Under the pieces are notes generated by a model that was given only the letters and a program-made list of their open reading frames with translations, had not been told where the DNA came from and did no database searches. From Phlebopus portentosus (lineage: Eukaryota; Basidiomycota; Agaricomycetes; Boletales; Boletinellaceae), in NCBI GenBank assembly GCA_037892935.1, contig JAYXKI010000001.1, positions 2,790,001 to 2,854,000 on the forward strand: DNA of 64,000 nucleotides. Direction: 5' to 3'. Every line of letters starts with the position of its first letter. Within the stretch, counting starts at the first letter, position 1. Positions 10,474 to 21,338 of the stretch are shown here, in pieces. The translations under genes and the position numbers were made by a program.

Positions 10474-11965
10474 ATGGTGTCTTCATCCATCCCCATCCCA
10501 GTCCAACAGTCTCCCGTCAATCCCAACGTAGTCACCATCTCTAGGTCACCTCCCATGGCTGCCCTCTCAATCTCGGTTTCCCCGACTCAGACTACTCTCC
10601 ACGAGAGATTCCGGAGAAACTCGCTTGGTCCTGCCATACGCGCTCCGAGACTGCTGCGGCCCATCGACAAGGACGAATTCCGTATTCTGCTCCTAGAGAA
10701 CATTAGCCAGGGCGCTGTAGACGCCTTTAAGCATCAGGGATTCCAGGTTGACCACTTCACCAAGGCATGGAGCGAGGACGAATTAGTGCAGAACATCGGA
10801 CAGTACCATGCTATTGGCATCCGCAGCAAAACCAAGATCACACAGCGAGTGATCAAGGCAGCTTCAAAGGTATGTTAGAGCACTCTATTTTCTTCTCAGC
10901 AAGTATCCGATCAGTTCTTTTCAGCTTGTTGCGATTGGTTGCTTCTGCATCGGTACCAACCAAGTCGATCTCGACAGCGCCGCTCGTGCCGGCATTCCCG
11001 TGTTCAACTCACCTTTCTCCAACTCTCGCTCCGTGGCTGAGCTCGTGATGTCGGAACTGATAGCTCTGTCTCGTCAGTTGCTTGATCGTGCGCGAGAAAT
11101 GAAGGAGGGTCTCTGGAACAAGACTTCGAAGAACTGCTGGGAAGTCCGTGGCAAGACGCTCGGGATCATTGGTTACGGCCATATTGGTTCTCAGCTTTCG
11201 GTCCTCGCTGAAGCATTTGGTCTTCGTGTCCTATTCTATGATATTCTCAATATCATGCCCCTCGGTTCTGCGCGCCAAATGCCTACTCTCCAAGCCCTCC
11301 TGAGAGAATCCGACTACGTTACTCTGCACGTACCCGAGGACCCGGACACGATTAACATGATTAGCACTGAGCAAATCGCACAGATGAAGAAGGGCTCTTA
11401 TTTAATCAACAATGCTCGCGGGAGGGTTGTCGATATTCCTGCTCTGATTCAGGCACTGAAAGATCGACACCTAGCTGGAGCCGCAATTGACGTTTACCCA
11501 GCCGAGCCAGCGGGGAACGGCCAGCCATTTGATGACAAACTCAATGCTTGGGCATCAGAGTTGCGCTCGATTCCGAATGTCATTCTTACACCCCACATCG
11601 GTGGTTCGACAGAAGAAGCCCAACGTATGATCGGAGAGGAAGTTTCTTTGGCTTTGACTCGTTACCTCAACCTCGGCACTTCGTTCGGCTCTGTCAACTT
11701 CCCAGAGGTCGACCTGCGTGCCATCGACATCGACCAACCCAACCAGATTCGCCTGTGCCATGTGCACCACAATCAACCCGGTGTACTTAGGCAGGTCAAC
11801 GAGATCCTCAGTCCGTACAATGTCGAGAAACAATACTCGGACAGCAAGGGAGACATCGCGTATCTCATGGCGGATATTTCTGATGTCAGTCAGCAGGACG
11901 TAGAGAGATTACAGGAGAAGATTTCTGCCACGAGTGCCAACATACTTACGAGAGTTCTCGCCTAA
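10474..11965 (+). CDS. D-3-phosphoglycerate dehydrogenase
   Basis: This NAD-dependent enzyme performs the first step of the phosphorylated serine pathway (yeast SER3/SER33 type). The start is ATG 10474. Exon 1 (to about 10869) has a Ser/Pro-rich leader, then LLLENISQGAVDAFKHQGF. Exon 2 (from about 10925) has the nucleotide-binding motif LGIIGYGHIGSQ, then HVPEDPDTINMI and NNARGRVVD with the substrate-binding Arg. It then has ILTPHIGGSTEEAQ with the catalytic His, and a C-terminal ACT domain beginning IRLCHVHHNQPGVLRQVNEI. About 480 residues, with a single intron of about 55 bp. Identity is secure. Confidence 0.96.
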
Positions 11966-12352
11966 AACGCTTTCAACCTGCGCCTCTCCAAAGGGAGACA
12001 AAAAAAAACTGGGACGGTTCCACCCGCCATCACTCATTACACCATTCAACTGGCATTACCAACATCTGCAATATCTGCAAGCAATTTGACCAAGACGTAT
12101 TCCTGTGTAATAGTTGTTCCCTGTAATATCCAATCCATAGCTCATTAAATGAAAAGTAAAAATAGTCCTGTGATATTCGGATCATTGTAAGTACCGGAAC
12201 AAAGTCTAAGCTGAAGAACCCAAGAATCACGTTTAGCAATGTCTATAACAAGCACGGAGACGTCGATCCCGGCTACTGGCGGTCCATTTAGAATGAAACG
12301 CAGGAAACAAAAGCAGCCTTCTGATTTCGTCTCGATTATACTTACCACCACC
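11966..12352. other. Intergenic region
   Basis: This holds the 3' end of the phosphoglycerate dehydrogenase gene and the promoter of the SDR gene. No coding sequence is supported. Confidence 0.45.
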
Positions 12353-13590
12353 ATGTCGAGCCTGGAGGTCACCAGCCTGTTCAGCGTGAAGGACAAAGTG
12401 GTCCTTGTCACAGGAGGCAGTAGAGGTATAGGGAAAATGGTATGTTACACGTTTCTGCTCGAAGGAGAATGAATTGTTTTGACTGGTTTGTCGAATTTTG
12501 TATGGTAGATTGCGACCGGCTTCGTGAGGAACGGCGCAAAGGTTTGTCATGCTCGTTCTGATTTTCTTCTGGCTGTTCTCAAGTCAGTTCATGCCCTGCC
12601 TTGCAGGTTTACATTACTTCGCGGTCCGCGCAAGCATGCGAAGAAACGGCTAAGGAGCTCACGGCAATGGGTCCCGGAAAATGTTTCCCTATTCCTGCCG
12701 ACATGCAGAAGCTATCTGATGTTCAGCGCCTTGTATTGGAGCTCTCTGCCAAAGAGTCAAAGCTACATGTGCTCATTAATAATGCTGGTGCTACATGGGC
12801 AGAGACAATTGAAGAATATCCTGTATGTTTCCGATGTTCTCGTGGTTACGCGAATATATTCAAGCTGATGCCATCATCTCTTTCAGGATTCCGCTTTTAC
12901 GAAAGTTCTGACGCTTAACTTGCAACGGGTATTCAATTTGACACAAAAGTGTCTGCCTTTACTTCGAGTCGCCGCTCTTGATGGAGGTAGAGACGGAGAA
13001 TCTTGGAAAGATCCAGCGCGTATCATCAACGTGAGTATCTCTGCTCCGAGTAAAGACAGGAGAAACTGAGTAATTGCAGATCGGAAGTATAGAAGGTGTC
13101 GAGGTGCCAAGCCATGAGACGTACGCTTACTCGGCCTCCAAGGTGAGTATTGTCCACTAGGATTTGGGATTTAGCTAAGCGATAAGAATCTACAGGCAGC
13201 TTTACATCATTTAAGCAAAGCCTTCGCCGGTCGCCTTGGCTATCAAGGCATCACCAGTAATACAATCGCATGCGGTAAGCTGGTGGGTATTTCGCATTCT
13301 CATGGTGATGCTGACTTGATCTTCGTAGGTCCGTTCCAGAGCAAAAGTACGCTCGGTTCTCTCCTCTGAACTATTTGTTTGCTCACAAGGTCATGGTAGT
13401 GATGAGAGTAACTCTCGAGACAATTGGCGCAGAACTGGTGAAAGGCATTCCCATGTCACGTATTGGATCACCAGAAGACATTGCCGGAGCTGCATTATAT
13501 CTGGCCAGTCGAGCCGGGGCCTACGTTAATGGTGCCACGATAGTTCTTGACGGTGGTAATCTAGTTTCGTCCGTAAAGTATAGATTATAG
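12353..13590 (+). CDS. Short-chain dehydrogenase/reductase (3-oxoacyl-reductase/RhlG-like)
   Basis: This NAD(P)-dependent SDR is split into about eight exons. The start ATG 12353 gives MSSLEVTSLFSVKDKVVLV. The Rossmann motif is TGGSRGIGKM, then KVYITSRSAQACEE, and LINNAGATWAETIEEYP with the NAG motif. LTLNLQRVFNLTQKCLPLL follows, then IGSIEGVEVPS, and the catalytic Tyr-Lys in TYAYSASK. The sequence continues to NTIACGPFQSK and ends LYLASRAGAYVNGATIVLDGG. All exon joins read through by GT-AG splicing. The sequence is closest to the fungal reductases annotated as 3-oxoacyl-[ACP] reductase or RhlG-like. The real substrate cannot be told from sequence. Confidence 0.85.
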
Positions 13591-13787
13591 ATAGTCCGTA
13601 CCGAGAATAATCTCCACACATTATTCTCAAAAATGACCATTGGGAGGTTCACCGGAATTGGGCGACCGATACGATCGAAGGGAAGAAAAGCAAATCTTGA
13701 TCGTATGCGTGAATGGAAACACTAATAAAATTTGTGCTTCTTTGAGTGCTTCGAACGGTCCTGCTTGTGGCCAGAATAGACATACGG

Positions 13788-14763
13788 TTAATCCTCCTGT
13801 TTCTTAGCCAGGCCTCGATCCGACTGTACTTCAACAGCGGTACTTCTCGAATCTTTAGGTTCTGTCGCCGATTCTTCGAATAGATCCTTCGACGTATCTG
13901 AAGCTCGGGTCTCCTCGCTAATGGCCGTTTCTGGTCCTCGTTCTGAAGTGGGTTCCTTGGTAGCACTCAGGCCTTTCACGAGATCGCCGGCTTCGTCTCC
14001 TTCGAGTCCCAGCTCCTTTACGAGGTCAGCGAGTTCATCGTCCGTTACTGCGATTCCCTGAAGGCTCGTATCCTCTAGGAGCGTTCCAGCGTCAATTTCT
14101 TCACCTGACTTAGATTTTTCTTTCAAAGGTGATGATTGACTCGCAAAGGATGGTTTATGATCCGTCATCTGCGAAGGTGAAGACGCTCCAGGAACACCAA
14201 CAGGCTTGACTACCAGTGATGTCGTATCCTCCTCGTCTACGCTCCAAGTTTCTTTCAGGCGTAAGAAGCGGTCCAACTCATCATATTCAACGGCTTCCTC
14301 ACTTTGAGAATGGTTCAAACAATTAAGCAATAGTAATGACGAGTATCGGAGTACCTACAATTCATCATACGTCCCAGGAAAAGTGCCACCAACGAGGATA
14401 CCAGGAAGCTGCTGCTTATCTGGATTGAACTTCAACGCCACTCCATGTTCATAATTCAGTATATTGTGTACTGACTAGGAGGCGCTTTCCGTTTCCATAA
14501 TCTCTTTGCATCCTCATTTGACGCGAGATCTAGTACGAAAGATCCGGACTAGAAATTCATCCTGGAAGATAGCATACGCACGGGCCGCTCACCATAGGAA
14601 GTAAAAGGAACCTTTTTCACTTGCAGAATGCGAAGAATGTATTCTGCACTGAACTCAGACAGCGGCTTATGACTGGCAAGATTCCGATCTGACCTTGTCG
14701 CTGTCTTAGAGCGGGTTGTGACGCAATCGTCGTGAGGAATACTTCAATTGGTGGAGAGGGCAT
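13788..14763 (-). CDS. SH3BGR-type thioredoxin-fold protein with disordered acidic tail
   Basis: This is a glutaredoxin/thioredoxin-like protein of the SH3-binding-glutamate-rich (SH3BGR) family. ATG 14763 begins MPSPPIEVFLTTIASQPALR. Small exons then give YILRILQVKKVPFTSY, DLASNEDAKRLWKRKAPP, KQQLPGILVGGTFPGTYDE and EEAVEYDELDRFLRLKETW. The order 'strand, helix, DLA..ED, PGILVGG, DEFEEAVE' is the family layout. The active-site cysteines of true glutaredoxins are missing, as usual in SH3BGR proteins. The long last exon (14315-13788) encodes an acidic Ser/Thr/Glu-rich tail with a short DDELADLVKELGLEGDEAGD helix. Splice joins were checked by eye and keep frame. The function is unknown. Confidence 0.78.
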
Positions 14764-16138
14764 GGCAGTCGTCGGCGATTTGATCATTGCTGGCGTCGTC
14801 GTACAGGACCGTCACGTGCCCTGCAGCTTGTTCGAGTTTGAAACCTGACTTCTTGAGCACTGAGATCAGGCACTCTAGGGCAAAGTGTCCTTCCAATGAT
14901 ATTTGTCCACTTGGAAACTCCCCAGAGGTCCTTCTAGTGGCTTACAACTGATTCATTACTCGTGCTGCATACGAGTTGGTTTGATATCGGTATGTTCGGC
15001 GACTTGACAGGATACGATACTATTCATCTTATTTGCGATTCACCAATAAGGATCCTTCCCGATTTTCTTCACCATTCACAGGTGTCCGAAACCAAGACAC
15101 GGGCGAAAGAAATTTCAATTCAAATGGGTGAGTGAGGGGGTGACTACGCGGATGAAGATCCTGATAAACACCAGCACGATAGAAAATGCTAGGATGTTAT
15201 GGAGTCTCGTTCCGACCAGGGTTTTTAAACAAAAGTTGAACTCTTCTGGGAGTATATGCCCTTGTATGACCCAAACCAAGGTTCCGATGCTTCGAACTGC
15301 TTCCTGCGAGTATCGCAACGCGGTCCTTGTGATCGATATGTCAAATGGTACGCATCACGTGACCAAAGAAAGTCCGATCATGGGAGGATTGGTCTACAAA
15401 TGGTGACTGGCAATTCCGAAGGTCGCCGCGTGCACATTTTTTTTAATTCGGAGTTTAAAATATTTCCATTGGTAGTAACTTGCGTCGATCCTGCTGTGTC
15501 ACTTTCGCTTCCACGTTGTCCTGTAAGTTCATCTGCTCAGATCTAGTGCGATCTCTACGGACACTTCCTGGAACACGCCGCAACACATTCAAATAGTATA
15601 TTCAAGCTTCTGAAGATCGTCTGTTCTCGAAAATGGAACGTTCATTGTCAGAGTTTTTACGGGATCACTGCTAATTGATCCAGCAGCCCATTGCCATGTC
15701 TCATACCCGTAAACGAGCGCAGACAAACTACTACAAATTTCAATCCCAGCGATAATTGGCCTTGCTCAGGGAAGATATATCTTAAAGCTGGAGTACATCG
15801 AGGATTGTGATTTTTGTTTGAGATTTTTGTTTGACGTACGCAGGTCTTTGGTCTAAACTACGGAACAGCGCTAATTCAACCTCGAGGTACAGGCTCTGTT
15901 TACTCGCAAATTTAGACGAAATCAACTCCAACTGCGCTCCAAGCAACTACGACAAACGGTATTACGCGACGAGAGCCATCTTACCGCGCATATAACGTGC
16001 CTTGGTGGCGCTCTGTTCCAGCAATTAATTTGCCCTTTGTATGCGGCAAATCGAAATAGGCCACGAACTGCGGTATTCTGTACAATCACAGTGAGTAATT
16101 TCAGACTCAGAGAAATGGAAACTGCTGATCTACACTGA
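14764..16138. other. 1.4-kb intergenic region without a supported gene
   Basis: Only short, unrelated open frames are present. One 60-codon open stretch on the minus strand (about 14930-14752) looks protein-like, with LEGHFALECLISVLKKSG. It has no ATG and no continuation, and it overlaps the SH3BGR-like start, so it is not called. The region may hold eroded DNA flanking the unusual gene to its right. Confidence 0.4.
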
Positions 16139-16954
16139 CTAATTGTGCTCGTCCTCTCTTTCAGGATGTTCCCGCTTGTATCTGTCGATCAAAGCAAGTA
16201 AAATGGCTTGCTTATCGGCTTTCTTCGTCATGTTCTTCTCGATCGGTACGTCATTTCCGTATATGTTTTTGAACTTCGATAACTGATCCCTCATCTGAGC
16301 AACAGTCATTTCCTCCACGGCCCGGCCATCCAAAACGAGAGGCACTGCATCTATGCGTGCCTCTCGTTCCTTCTTCCTCTGTGCGTGTAAGTCGCATCTT
16401 AATTTTTTGGCGGCGCGTTCCTGATCCCTCTCATTAGTAACTTCACGTCTCCGTTTCCTCTCCAGCCCCATCGAATCCTCAGCGCGGGCCTGCATTCGTA
16501 AAAATCTCTCATTTTCTTCCCCAGTGAGTACGTTTTCGATGAAATCTTCTGTGTTATTGCGTCGATATCTGAAAAGTGAATTGAATAGCTTTAAAGATCC
16601 ATTCGGATTTTTCTTGTGGAAAGTCCTGTAAGAGCCCAGTGCACCCTCATTCGCATCGTTTGTCGCTGGCATCCATGCCAATTCCTTTTCTGTTTCGGTA
16701 AGCGTCGAAATTAATCCATCGTCGTTAAATTCTGAAGAAAACCTCTCCCATGTTGTCAGTGCACCAGACAAGAAGGCTCTGAAGAGGGCCTCCAGCTTTG
16801 GTAGTCTACTCTCGGTAATAAGGTTTTGAATAGCTTTGATTGTGTCAGGGCGGTTCCAGGCCTTATTTCCGTCCAGGGTAGCCTGCTCAGGCTGAGCCTG
16901 TGATGAGAGAATGATCTCCGGCGCTTCGAGCAATTTCTGCAAGTGCCGCTTCAC

Positions 16955-17019
16955 CTGTGTAAACATAGGAGACTCGGGTAAGCACCTATACAATAGATCC
17001 TAGCTGAGTATAGACTGAC
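16955..17019 (-). repeat. Introner-like intron C (65 bp)
   Basis: This GT-AG intron on the minus strand separates exons ending RLEK and beginning VKRHL (phase 0). From its 7th base it shares about 44 bp with introns A and B of the same gene, including the block CTATACTCAGCTAGGATCTA. It ends with a different short tail before ACAG. Confidence 0.85.
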
Positions 17020-17371
17020 TTTCTCCAGTCGTGGTCCGAGATCGAGGGCATTCACTTCTTCAAGAGAATTGCCGCGAATTGAAGAGATATAGTCCAATGA
17101 AATAGCCTCACGGTACAATGCCAGGCAAGCCAGTTCGGTGAGTGTCGGTGGATCCTGCAGTCCCTTATAAACGTTTTCTTCAAGATGGCTGAATGTTGGT
17201 TTGGCTTTAGAATAGCGAATTGAATCCATAAACGCGAGATACGCATCGAGATGTGCAAGAATCTCAGCAGCCGCATCAAGGTATGATGAATAACGTGTAT
17301 TGGATGTATCCGGAAAAGTGAACGTCCTGCCCAGGTTTTTTCGGCCCAATCTCGGAAAATATGGTGCCAGC

Positions 17372-17439
17372 CTGCATGTGTAACATGCGAGACTCGAGTA
17401 AGTACCAATACAATAGATCCTAGCTGAGTATAGTCTCAC
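17372..17439 (-). repeat. Introner-like intron B (68 bp)
   Basis: This GT-AG intron follows the codons for NNKDDKK (phase 1). It carries the same internal block, CTATACTCAGCTAGGATCTA, and the same TCGAGTCT motif near its 3' end as introns A and C. Confidence 0.85.
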
Positions 17440-18087
17440 CTTTCTTGTCATCCTTGTTATTCAAGAGCAGTCCCATCAAAGATCCGAACTTCACGCCACC
17501 AGCCTTCGAGATTTCGGCGGCACGCTTCTCAGCTGCGGTCACCTCTCGTTCGTCATCCAGCTCGTTGTTTTCTTCTCCAGCAAGCTCCAACACCGCCGCA
17601 TTGTCCTTATTAGCGAGTAAACAAGGTGAGATCTCGTGTTTTTTCCATTCTTCTCGCATCGCTGAATCGCCTCCTTTCACAGAATTCAGTTCTTTGTGCA
17701 TTCCGCAACCGGCCCATACAAAAAGGTGCATTATGCACCTTTCATGCTCTGGAAGCTCTTGCAATGCCTCGCTCGAAAGCTTCTCGACAAGCTCGTTCAT
17801 AAGAGATAAGTTCATTTTTTGTTGATCTTGGGCGCTTAGTGAATTCCAGGCTGATTCGCCTCCCAGTTTTTCGATCATTTTCTTCTTCTCTTCTGAAACA
17901 AACGTATCCCTTTCCTCATCAGCCAGGGAAAAAAAGCGGCGTGTTCCGAGTGCCAAGTAAGTCATCTCCTCCTTCCATTTGGCAAGTAATCGATGCTTTG
18001 CTTTCTGATCTTCAGCGTGATCTCCATGCGAGCCATGATACTTCAAGGCAACATTCTGGATGCTCAGAGGATCGCTTTCATGTCCTG

Positions 18088-18139
18088 CTAAGACTCGAGT
18101 TAGCACCTATGCATAGATCCTAGCTGAGTATAGTCTTAC
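18088..18139 (-). repeat. Introner-like intron A (52 bp)
   Basis: This GT-AG intron sits between codons for LLVSKD and GHESDPLS (phase 1). It shares the block CTATACTCAGCTAGGATCTA with introns B and C and has a good branch-point sequence, GCTAAC, about 13 bp before the acceptor. It is the shortest copy and lacks the extra 3' tail. Confidence 0.85.
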
Positions 18140-19489
18140 TGTCTTTTGACACTAATAAACTCTGATTGAACAGTTCAATCACGCTCTCCAGAACCTTGAC
18201 ATCGCCCTTCATCTGGGTCTCAGCTCGGTGATTCCCTTCTAGCCGTACTTCTGCAAAGCGAACCATCCGAACAGTCGAGGATTCCAAAGCAGACGAAGGT
18301 GAGTTGTCCTTCGGAACCTGAACATTGAAGTGAAGCGAATCGAAATTCTGACTCTTGTTTGTAGTTCCATCGCCTCCAGTAGTGAAGCCTAACAGGAATG
18401 TAAGTCATTTTTTCAGAAGCTCTTCAACATTACGAACGAACCTCTTGTTCGTTTCAAATCCCAACCAAGCTGGAGTTTCGAGGCAATATTCGCTTCTCCA
18501 ATGATTCTAGAAATGGTGCGTGCGCTTGGTATTCGAATCTTTGCTTTCGACGAGCTGATTCTCAAAGAATCACAGTGATATTTCACAAATTCTGAGACGA
18601 CAGACCCACACTTGCCCATAGAAACGCCATGTCCGCAAATGCGACGAATCAGTGACCGAAGACGGCCACTATAATGGCCTTTGTAAGTATTTCGAACCGT
18701 TTGCATTGCGTTCTTCCGGAATGAATTGAGCTGACATAGCTGCTTCTTAGCACGTACGAGCTGCATTCGAGCGGCATTGTGTTTTTTCTGCTTTTTTAGC
18801 AGTCGTTTCCATAAGTCCTCGATCTTCTTCCTATAGCCCATATTTCTTTGCTGAGACGTCTCCTGCAGGGTCCTGAAATCCTTCTCCAGGTCCTCTCGTC
18901 GTGCGTTGGCAACAATTCGCTCGAATTTGTGCTCTGACAGTTCGCTAGCTGTACGTGCAAGCAGGCCTGAGCAGGAACTGAGTTGCGCAGCCAGAGCATG
19001 ATTCTTCGACTGTATGTCCATAAATTCTGGTTTCTTTTCCTGAACCTGGCATTCTAACTCTCTGGTTCTCTTTTTCAGAGCCAAAATCGACTGGCTTGAT
19101 CGATTCATCATGAAGCGATGGCGTCGAAGGTACTTGAGTGAGGTAGTGTTCCGATTTTGCACTTTTTGCAGCTGGTTTGTGATCAAGGTAAGTGCCTTCT
19201 GAGAGTCCGCAAGCTCATCCTTTAATGACAAATTCTCCATCTTCAGACTCCCAACCTCCGCTTCCAAGTTGTCGATGTAGTTTGCTTGCTTGATGCTCTT
19301 TCGAAGGACGTTCGTGAGTTCTTCTTCTTTCTTCCCAAGCTCATCAGTTAACCTCCTTATTTCTGCAGAGGCTGATCTTGTCAGTGTTTCAGGCTTGTTT
19401 TCCTTCTCAGCCTGTAGGTTCGAGAGCCTGATAGTCCGGGCATGTTGGGCCAAATGTTGCCTTTTCTCGAGTTTCTTTTGCAACACCAT

Positions 19490-20106
19490 CTGTAGAAACC
19501 ATAACTGAATGTAAACATTTTGTATGCACTTAGTAATCCATTACATACATGATCTGATCAGTATTTGCCCCGAAATAGCGTGTCTTCTTGATGGGAAGCG
19601 CTTCTTGAGAAGTTCAACATTGCTTCTCTTCGAACCATGTGACTGTTTCTTTCCTTATTTTGTAGAACTTACTCACACAAATAGTTTGAGTGTCGAACCT
19701 TCAATAAATTTGCTTTCTCCTGTTTAAGTGCACAATATACAATCTTGCATGATTTTCTTGAATTGTATTAAAAAAAATTTTTATTGGTCATTCCTAGTTG
19801 TTGAGATATGGACAAGATTTCATTATATCTTGCTCAATTTTTTATAGATTTTTTTGAAAAGCAGATATGTGAATTCTACAGGTATAAATACATATATTTG
19901 ACACTCTTCTGCTATATTTTATGTGATGTGGAAGACTTGACAGCTATTCGAACGGTGGATTCAAAAGTGACACACTTGCAAAGCTGCGTCGATCGCCGGC
20001 ATGACGCGGCAGGGCTCGTGGGAACGCACACGGCGACCTTGGGGGTTGCCAGTCACCATAGCTAGGGATAGGGACACAGGAGAGATCCACAAAGTCAACA
20101 ACAAGA
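19490..20106. other. AT-rich intergenic region
   Basis: This AT-rich DNA, with long A and T runs between about 19740 and 19870, lies upstream of the unusual coiled-coil gene and downstream of Rrp36. No gene is supported. Confidence 0.5.
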
Positions 20107-21097
20107 CTATGCCACGACTTTTCGTCTTTTTCTTGGCTCTTCTCGGTCGACGTGCTGTCCACGACCTGCAAATGACGGCCGTCGTTTCTTCTCCTTCTGG
20201 TTGATTTTCTTCTGTCGTTTCTCTATCGCTTTTCGCACCGCTAATCGTCCTCCACTCTCCGCTAGGGCATCATGACGGGCTTTGAGTAACAACTCTTTCT
20301 TAGCGGCTATAAAAACAAACGAGTGAGCAAAAACATTTCATGGTCAAAGAGGCTCTTCTCACATTTCTTCATGTGCCATTCGCCCTTGCCGCCCTTTCTT
20401 CGCCCTTTTTCCTCCTTTCGAGCCTGCTCGAGTGCCTGTCGTTCGACAGCATCCTTCCGATCTCGATTAACAGAGCTCTCCGCTCTCTTATATGCCCGTT
20501 CGAGTCGATTCACTTCCTCTTCCCAACCTTCTCGCTGATCTCTCGGTGAAGATCGAAGCATGTTACGAGCACGTTTGAGGTTCTCCTTCAGTGTCTCCAG
20601 CTCAGTCTTGTGCAATTCCGCCAGAAACGAGTAATTTTTCTGAAACGATTGTTGTGCGCTGTCATTAGATAGTGAAGAAAATCTTGGATCTCGGAAGTTC
20701 TGTAAATCACTATTTCAGTAGACAGATCACCTAAAAGGTGAAATACGGACCACTTTCTTCACTTCAACTACCTGTCTTCTGCGTGTCACTGGTCGTTTTG
20801 AAGACATCTCTATGGGCCTACAAATACGTTCGCGCCAACTATTACATTGAAATGTAAGGGGACCTACGCGTGCTTATGAGGTCGCTTTCCTGGCTTCTTC
20901 GATTCATGTCGTTCCGGCGAGGATTCAATCGGCCTTTCTTCATCTGAGTCGGGTGAAGAGACTCGACTTTGTTGTGAGTGCGGCTGAGGTGAATCTGTTA
21001 TATTTCTTCCCAGTTCCTCCCTCGGTTCGACCGCATCGTTGAAGACGGCATCCTCGATAGCAGAGTAGAGAGAGACCGGGTCCCTTACGGAGCGCAT
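20107..21097 (-). CDS. RRP36: rRNA biogenesis protein Rrp36
   Basis: This is a nucleolar component of the small-subunit processome, needed for early 18S rRNA cleavages. ATG 21097 starts MRSVRDPVSLYSAIEDAV. Exon 1 ends KRPHKHA and joins to PIEMSSKRPVTRRRQVVEV, the family's conserved 'APxEMSSKRPVSRxR' block. The following exons give RDPRFSSLSN and QKNYSFLAELHKTELETLKENL, then a charged helix with ERAYKRAESSVNR and GEWHMKK. The last exon has LLLKARHDALAESGGRLAVRKAIEKRQKKI, with a basic tail ending at 20107. Order and motifs match the Rrp36 family throughout, and the strong Lys/Arg/Glu content is typical. Confidence 0.9.
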
Positions 21098-21338
21098 CCT
21101 TGTGAACTATAGCGGACGCTATGGCTGTTGGATGTGAGAGTCGCCAATGCTGTCGCGTGGTCACTAGGACGAGGTGACTGATCGAAGACGGCGGAAACGA
21201 GTAAGACTAAGAGGCGCGTCACAGCGCAGACTTACATAATACTGTCATCATGGGAGCAAACCTTGTTCTCTTGATGATGTAAGTTCTGCAATTAAGATAA
21301 AAGTACGCAGTGCTACACTACAAACATAAATATTGCAT

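Larger units (their letters stand above)
16139..19489 (-). pseudogene. Unrecognised coiled-coil gene with GDGTT and GCGMHKELN motifs, frameshifted
   Basis: I do not know a function. From ATG 19489 the first exon (to about 18452) encodes a long coiled coil, then RISSSKAKIRIPSARTISRI and WDLKRTR. After a normal intron, exon 2 reads FTTGGDGTTNKSQNFDSLHF. Exon 3 contains FVWAGCGMHKELNSVKGGD and ends NNKDDKK. Exon 4 contains FPDTSNTRYSSYLDAAAEI and LQDPPTLTELACLALYREA. Exon 5 ends in a basic tail rich in Arg and Lys. Exon 4 opens in one frame but its conserved part lies in another; the switch point is a run of six T at 17336-17341, a probable 1-bp deletion. I recall similar multi-copy proteins from agaricomycete genomes. 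The spaced Asp and His motifs would suit a transposase-like enzyme, but that is speculation. The introns A, B and C are nearly identical. Confidence 0.6.

Noticed and set aside
14750..14930. Protein-like minus-strand stretch with LEGHFALECLISVLKKSG
   Set aside because: No ATG, stops close on both sides, overlaps the SH3BGR-like start; no exon to join.
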